Below, piece by piece: positions 7,843 to 11,103 of a stretch of 11,103 nt of DNA. Each line of letters opens with the position of its first letter. Position 1 is the first letter of the stretch. A model generated the notes under the pieces. The model was given only the letters and a program-made list of their open reading frames with translations. It made no database searches and was not told where the DNA came from. Position numbers and translations under genes: made by a program. Source of the DNA: Bacteroidales bacterium (lineage in GTDB: Bacteria > Bacteroidota > Bacteroidia > Bacteroidales > FEN-979); the NCBI GenBank assembly GCA_023231065.1, contig JALNWE010000087.1, forward strand, positions 1 to 11,103, in the 5' to 3' direction.

Positions 7843-8960
7843 GGTTTTGTCAAATGGCGAAAGCCTTTCACGCGAATGACTTTTTTAAATAAAATATCAA
7901 TGGAACCAATAAAATACAAGATAATCAATCTAATCATGTTTTGACAACCCGCAGAAAACCTGAGTTTCAAAGGAAGAACCGAAACAATGCCTAAAGCTGT
8001 GAGAAGGCAGAATAAAATTAAAAATCCCGTTTCCTTACAGGCAAGGATCCCTGCTATAAGATAACTTAAAAAAATAAAAAGAGGAATTAATAGCCGGAGA
8101 TATTTATGCCAAATCAACATTATTTTATGTTTCATCATTAAATCCCCGACCAAGTGTTTTTCTTTGAGGATCTGAATAAATCCGGTAAGATATCGTCTGA
8201 TTCTTTTATAGTCGTACAATGCCACATAGTTTTCATCAAAAATCCGGCAATCCTCCCTTAATTCTATTTGTTTTGATTGAAGGACCTTTAAGCTTAAATA
8301 TAAATCGTCGAGAACGATATTTTCAGGAATTTTCGAATAGGATTGTTTTTTGATTGAATAAAAGGGGCCGTAAACCCCCATTAAGCTTCCCGTTTTACTC
8401 TCCGCTAGTTTGACAAAATTCTCGTACTTCCTGATCCATGAATACCTGTTTTCTTTATCAGTTGGGGAAATACAACCTGAAACCGCGCCGGTCCTTTCAT
8501 TATTCAGAGGATCGATAATCCATTGCAATATATGATCAGACAATTTTTGTCGTTGGTCACAGAAAATGATGTATCCATACCGGGCAAGATCGACGCCCGC
8601 ATTCATGGAATGAGGAATTCCGTGATGGCTGTGATTTAAGATGATTGTCAGATGGTCCATCCCACTGAACTTATTTAACGCCTCCTGGCTTCCATCTGTA
8701 CTGTTATCATCAATAACAATCATTTCATGATTTTCAAAAACCGAGAGTTCTTTGATTAAAAAAGTGATTTTCTCATTTAAAAAATGTTTCCCGTTATAGG
8801 ATAATAAAATTACGCTAACCCCTTTGATTTTTGGTGTTTCGCTTTTTTCAATTATTTTTTTCGCGCTGTTTGCGCCTGTTTTTGATAACATCATCAACCA
8901 CAGGGGATACGCCAGGTATAAAACGATTAATAACAGGGTTATCCAAAAGATGGGGATCAT
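7839..8960 (-). CDS. Membrane-anchored family 2 glycosyltransferase
   Basis: This 373-residue GT2 (GT-A fold, inverting) glycosyltransferase sits in the inner membrane. An N-terminal membrane segment spans about residues 3-24. The catalytic domain follows with 'VSVILLSYNG' (48-57) and 'VIDDNSTDGS' (82-91, donor-binding D84-D85). 'FCDQRQKL' (133-140) occupies the DxD position, reading D135-Q-R. 'VLDDLYLSLKV' (216-226) holds the likely catalytic acidic pair D218/D219. 'YKRIRRYLTG' (251-260) stands where processive relatives carry QxxRW. Two to three membrane segments close the protein (about 288-308, 311-330 and 341-357). This layout is that of the cellulose-synthase-like or lipid-linked GT2 group. 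The acceptor may be a membrane lipid or an undecaprenyl-linked sugar; that is inference. The gene is 30 bp downstream of the B12 radical SAM gene and overlaps the aminotransferase start by 4 bp. It is notably AT-rich (19 G+C in the 60 bases 8281-8340). Confidence 0.87.
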   Translation of the reverse strand: MIPIFWITLLLIVLYLAYPLWLMMLSKTGANSAKKIIEKSETPKIKGVSVILLSYNGKHFLNEKITFLIKELSVFENHEMIVIDDNSTDGSQEALNKFSGMDHLTIILNHSHHGIPHSMNAGVDLARYGYIIFCDQRQKLSDHILQWIIDPLNNERTGAVSGCISPTDKENRYSWIRKYENFVKLAESKTGSLMGVYGPFYSIKKQSYSKIPENIVLDDLYLSLKVLQSKQIELREDCRIFDENYVALYDYKRIRRYLTGFIQILKEKHLVGDLMMKHKIMLIWHKYLRLLIPLFIFLSYLIAGILACKETGFLILFCLLTALGIVSVLPLKLRFSAGCQNMIRLIILYFIGSIDILFKKVIRVKGFRHLTKP

Positions 8961-8990
8961 ACCAAATTTTTTGAGTGGTTGAAATTATTT

Positions 8991-10391
8991 TCAGATATTA
9001 TTTTTTTTAACAACCTTCAACCGGTATATCGATTTCAAAAATCTATAAATCCTGTCGCCCAACGATTCGGGAAGTAATTCCTGTATTTTTCTGGAAGTTT
9101 CCTTAGCATAATCGAACCACCAGCTTTTTTTATCCTTGTTGCTGTAATAACCTTCCTTCTTCGCCAGTTTTATTGCTTCAAGCCTGTCTTTGTAAGGGAA
9201 TTCGGGTGTTTCAAAAACAATTCGCGGGTTTATCGTGTGAAAATCGTGAATTTCGCGCGTGTACATGGTCCCATGCTCCAGAACATAATCCCATTGCGGG
9301 GTGCCTTTAAAAGGCAATACCGTGTAGAAGTTATTAAAATCACTTCCTGATTTTTTAGCGAAAGCAATTGATTCTTTCACCGTCTCAAGGGTCTCATAAG
9401 GGCTACCGATCACGTATTGGGAAAGGACTTCGATTCCGGCGTTTTTCAACATCCTGATCCCTTCAGTGATTTTTTCAATGGAAGTCGATTTGTTTATTTT
9501 CGATAGAATTTCATTGTTGGCCGATTCAACTCCGATAGATGCATTATAACAACCTGCCTCTTTCATTTTATGTGCAATCTCCTGCGTCATTATATCGGCC
9601 CGGATGGAAGCAGACCATAAAATCTTTATCTTTTTTTGCATTAACAGCTCACAGAAAGACTCAACCCTTTTCAAATCAATATTGAAACTGTTATCACCAA
9701 ATACGAATATCTTTTTTCCATAATGATTTATCAAATATTCCACTTCCTTAATGATATGTTCCGGATCCCTTGCCCGGTAAGTCTTTCTCCAGATGGAGCT
9801 TGAGTTACACCAGGAACATCCAAACGGGCAACCCCTACTGGTCACCATACGGTGTAACGGATATCGTTCCATCGGGAAAATATCATAAGCGGGAATAGGC
9901 AATTCATTCAGATTGCCAATATGTTCCCTTGCCGGATTGGTTACCAGGTTTCCATGTTCATCTTTATAACTGATCCCATTAATTTCCGACAACTTTTTTT
10001 GTCCTTTCAGGTGGTAAATCAACTCCGAAAAGGTAATTTCCCCTTCTCCGTAAACAGCATAATCAGCAGGGGTTTTTTTAAAAACCCCCTCCCTGATGGT
10101 TGTAACGTACGGGCCACCCAAACATACAGGAACTTTAGGATAGGTTTTTTTAACTTTATTAAAGACTTCAATAACTTCATAATAAACCGGAGAAAATACA
10201 GTAATCCCGATCAGGTCGAATGAACTGGTAAAGAATTGCTTTGTCTCCTTTGAAGAAGCAACCCTGGTGTCGAGTACTTTGAAATTCAAATCCTGATGCT
10301 GCTGCCGTGCGTATGCAGCCAGGTAAGCCAGTCCCAGGTGCACGGTTTTATATCTCCGGTCTTTATTTGGGAAAATGAAGCCAATATTCAT
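8991..10391 (-). CDS. B12-binding-domain radical SAM protein
   Basis: This 466-residue enzyme joins an N-terminal cobalamin-binding-like Rossmann domain (about 1-130) to a radical SAM barrel. The N-terminal domain shows 'LGLAYLAAYAR' (19-29), 'DLIGITVFSPVYYEV' (59-73), 'VCLGGPYVT' (89-97) and YGEGE (114-118). The barrel carries C188-x3-C192-x2-C195 within 'SRGCPFGCSWCN'. 'WSASIRAD' (about 259-266) and 'SIGVESANNEILSKINKS' are typical of the BchE/HpnR-like class. Known members methylate unactivated carbons or rearrange rings, often on lipids or natural products; the DxHxxG cobalamin motif is generally absent from this class and is absent here. The C-terminal tail (about 410-466) is lysine-rich and variable. 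It is the first gene of the operon and follows the 535-bp intergenic region. Its role in the pathway (methylating the sugar, the acceptor or a lipid) is not readable from sequence. Confidence 0.88.
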   Translation of the reverse strand: MNIGFIFPNKDRRYKTVHLGLAYLAAYARQQHQDLNFKVLDTRVASSKETKQFFTSSFDLIGITVFSPVYYEVIEVFNKVKKTYPKVPVCLGGPYVTTIREGVFKKTPADYAVYGEGEITFSELIYHLKGQKKLSEINGISYKDEHGNLVTNPAREHIGNLNELPIPAYDIFPMERYPLHRMVTSRGCPFGCSWCNSSSIWRKTYRARDPEHIIKEVEYLINHYGKKIFVFGDNSFNIDLKRVESFCELLMQKKIKILWSASIRADIMTQEIAHKMKEAGCYNASIGVESANNEILSKINKSTSIEKITEGIRMLKNAGIEVLSQYVIGSPYETLETVKESIAFAKKSGSDFNNFYTVLPFKGTPQWDYVLEHGTMYTREIHDFHTINPRIVFETPEFPYKDRLEAIKLAKKEGYYSNKDKKSWWFDYAKETSRKIQELLPESLGDRIYRFLKSIYRLKVVKKNNI

Positions 10392-10407
10392 AGTATATTC
10401 TTGGGTA

Positions 10408-10424
10408 TGCCGGTAAACCCGGCA
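10408..10424 (-). other. Leader hairpin just upstream of the operon
   Basis: TGCCGG (10408-10413) and CCGGCA (10419-10424) form a perfect 6-bp G+C-rich stem with a 5-base loop, 17 bases ahead of the start codon of the first operon gene. In the transcript it would sit next to the ribosome entry site and could affect translation or message stability. No T-tract follows, so it is not a convincing terminator. Confidence 0.35.
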
Positions 10425-10427
10425 ACA

Positions 10428-10459
10428 GTAAGATAAGATTGCCTATATGTTATGACAAA
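10428..10459 (-). promoter_or_regulatory. Candidate Bacteroidota-type promoter for the operon
   Basis: Read on the minus strand, TTTG (10459-10456) is separated by 20 bases from TATCTTAC (10435-10428). This compares with the Bacteroidota consensus TTTG / TAnnTTTG, with two mismatches in the second box. It would start transcription near the leader hairpin about 35 bases upstream of the first gene. Weak match, given for completeness. Confidence 0.25.
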
Positions 10460-10503
10460 GTTGAGCAACATTTGATAAATAAAAAAATGATTTGCGAATT
10501 TAG

Positions 10504-10521
10504 TTTACTGCCCTTAGTAAA
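10504..10521. repeat. Short inverted repeat TTTACT-6-AGTAAA
   Basis: Perfect 6-bp arms TTTACT (10504-10509) and AGTAAA (10516-10521) surround a 6-base centre, about 45 bp upstream of the candidate operon promoter. Such a dyad may be a protein-binding site, but arms of this length also arise by chance in AT-rich DNA. Confidence 0.25.
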
Positions 10522-10554
10522 AATGCAAACCGTCAAATGTTTAGAGGTAAGCCC

Positions 10555-10671
10555 ATGTTCGCTAAAACTATTTTGATCTGGTTTCTGGCGAGTAGTGGCC
10601 GGGTGCGGTCAATGGTATTGTGGCCGTTTGATGCGCGGCTTGATAGCTGGGTTTATAAATCTAAAGTATGA
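10555..10671 (+). CDS. Possible small or truncated ORF, 38 residues
   Basis: This open frame runs from ATG at 10555 to TGA at 10669-10671 and encodes 38 residues beginning MFAKTILIWFLASSG and ending WPFDARLDSWVYKSKV. I do not recognise it. The N-terminal third is hydrophobic and the rest is rich in Trp, Arg and Asp, and part of the DNA (about 10585-10650) is richer in G+C than the intergenic sequence around it, both hinting at coding origin. The stop codon TGA coincides with the first bases of the MITE-like element (TGAGCC), so the frame may be the remnant of a longer gene cut by that insertion. It may equally be a chance frame; no clear ribosome site precedes it. Confidence 0.25.
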   Translation: MFAKTILIWFLASSGRVRSMVLWPFDARLDSWVYKSKV

Positions 10672-10801
10672 GCCCACCCCGAAGACGACTTTTCATCGCC
10701 AAGTCGCTAAGGCGTAAAATTATAAATAATTGAATATGATATATTTGCGTCTTTGTGTCTTCACGGTAAAATGAAAAATTTGACTTTTCGGAGTCGGCTC
10801 A
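10669..10801. repeat. 133-bp MITE-like imperfect inverted-repeat element
   Basis: The ends are inverted copies: TGAGCC (from 10669) against GGCTCA (to 10801). The pairing continues inward as CCGAAGACGACTTTTCAT on the left against the complement of ATGAAAAATTTGACTTTTCGG on the right. It continues further into a 'CGCCAAGTCGCTAAGGCGTAAA' left arm and a 'TTTGCGTCTTTGTGTCTTC' right arm around an AT-rich core (about 10709-10743). The arms hold several mismatches and small gaps. The GCCAAG-n-CGC / TTTGCGTCTTTG words resemble intergenic repeats seen in many environmental bacterial genomes. No open frame or target-site duplication is evident, so it is a non-coding mobile-like or REP-like element, moved in trans if at all. 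Confidence 0.55.
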
Positions 10802-10818
10802 AGATTAGGTTACAGGAA

Positions 10819-10880
10819 AGTGAGAAGAAATATGGAAATCAGATTGTTTTTACTTTCATAAGTAAGATAGTGAGAAGAAA
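10819..10880. repeat. Direct repeat AGTGAGAAGAAA, two copies 50 bp apart
   Basis: The 12-base word AGTGAGAAGAAA occurs exactly at 10819-10830 and 10869-10880, each followed by an AT-rich ATAT-like stretch. The copies flank the TTACTT/AAGTAA dyad in the region upstream of tetR. They could be paired regulator sites or the footprint of a small duplication. Confidence 0.45.
10850..10865. promoter_or_regulatory. Candidate operator TTACTT-TCAT-AAGTAA
   Basis: A perfect 6-bp inverted repeat with a 4-base centre lies 61 bp upstream of the TetR-family start codon. TetR-family dimers usually bind palindromes of about this size near their own promoter, so it is a reasonable autoregulatory operator. Function is inferred from position and symmetry only. 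Confidence 0.35.
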
Positions 10881-10890
10881 ATATTTGTAC

Positions 10891-10924
10891 TTTTGTTGAC
10901 AATTTTGTTAAACTATTTTGTTAA
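10891..10924 (+). promoter_or_regulatory. tetR promoter region with three TTTTGTTRA repeats
   Basis: TTTTGTTGA (10891-10899), TTTTGTTAA (10903-10911) and TTTTGTTAA (10916-10924) repeat with a period of 12-13 bases directly before the tetR start codon. The same bases form a Bacteroidota-like promoter: TTTG at 10892-10895, 18 bases, then TATTTTG at 10914-10920, one base short of the TAnnTTTG consensus. The leader would be almost absent. The repeats may be helical-phase regulator sites or simply serial promoter-like boxes. Confidence 0.4.
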
Positions 10925-10926
10925 GT

Positions 10927-11103
10927 ATGCCACAAAAAGACTGTCAAACTGAGAAAAAGATACTTAATGCGGCGATGAAAACGTTTTTCGAAGATGGCCG
11001 GCTGAATGCCACTACACAGGAAATTGCCGATGCTGCCGGCGTTAACCGTACGCTGATCCACTATTATTTCAGGTCGAAAAAAGAATTGATGAATTCCCTT
11101 CTG
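10927..11103 (+). CDS. TetR/AcrR-family transcriptional regulator, N-terminal part
   Basis: The first 59 codons of a TetR-family repressor are present and the gene runs off the window. Residues 8-24 form the first helix ('TEKKILNAAMKTFFEDG'). The helix-turn-helix follows as 'TTQEIADAAGVNRTLIHYYF' (29-48), then 'RSKKELMNSLL', the standard order of the DNA-binding domain. The ligand-binding domain is outside the window. ATG at 10927 is the only good start; an in-frame stop lies at 10909-10911. In Bacteroidota such regulators often precede efflux operons, but what follows here is not visible. It is transcribed away from the six-gene operon, so control of that operon is possible but not shown. 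Confidence 0.88.
   Translation, partial: MPQKDCQTEKKILNAAMKTFFEDGRLNATTQEIADAAGVNRTLIHYYFRSKKELMNSLL

Noticed and set aside
10891..10924. Tandem boxes as a CRISPR array or origin iterons
   Set aside because: The 9-base units with 3-4 base gaps are far too short for CRISPR, and no replication gene or DnaA-box cluster is nearby.

Overview
The window looks like Bacteroidota DNA. The start codons lack Shine-Dalgarno sequences and sit in A/T-rich leaders. A TTTG...TATTTTG promoter of the type used by this phylum lies before the last gene. The housekeeping proteins (an HEHTDH metallo-hydrolase, a DVST...DRPG outer-membrane barrel, a PBP4-type lipoprotein) are of kinds familiar from this phylum. 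No rRNA, tRNA, CRISPR array or intact transposase is visible.

Left part (1-3503): the C-terminal end of a WYL-domain regulator (+) converges on a YycJ-like MBL-fold hydrolase (-). Divergent from the hydrolase are two + strand genes: an outer-membrane beta-barrel of the 'MetA-pathway of phenol degradation'/transporter type, and a DacB/PBP4 D-Ala-D-Ala carboxypeptidase carried as a lipoprotein with all three catalytic motifs.

Middle (3487-10391): six tightly packed minus-strand genes form one apparent operon. In order of transcription they are a B12-binding-type radical SAM enzyme, a membrane GT2 glycosyltransferase, a DegT/DnrJ/EryC1/StrS sugar aminotransferase, a second radical SAM enzyme with SPASM/twitch-like C-terminal cysteines, an SDR oxidoreductase and a GT4 glycosyltransferase. 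Two junctions are 4-bp ATGA overlaps and the other gaps are 11 to 30 bp. The last gene overlaps dacB tail to tail. There is no flippase, polymerase or nucleotide-sugar supply gene, so this is a compact, specialised sugar-modifying pathway rather than a full capsule locus. The best hypothesis is that the aminotransferase, radical SAM enzyme and SDR act in sequence on a nucleotide-activated amino sugar, resembling DesI/DesII logic. The two glycosyltransferases would then transfer the product, and the B12 radical SAM enzyme would modify the acceptor or product. This is inference.

Right part (10392-10926): a 535-bp intergenic region holds a leader hairpin and a weak promoter candidate for the operon, a 38-codon ORF whose stop codon coincides with the edge of a 133-bp MITE-like inverted-repeat element, and a repeat-rich control region. 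The 5' end of a TetR-family regulator (+) runs off the window.
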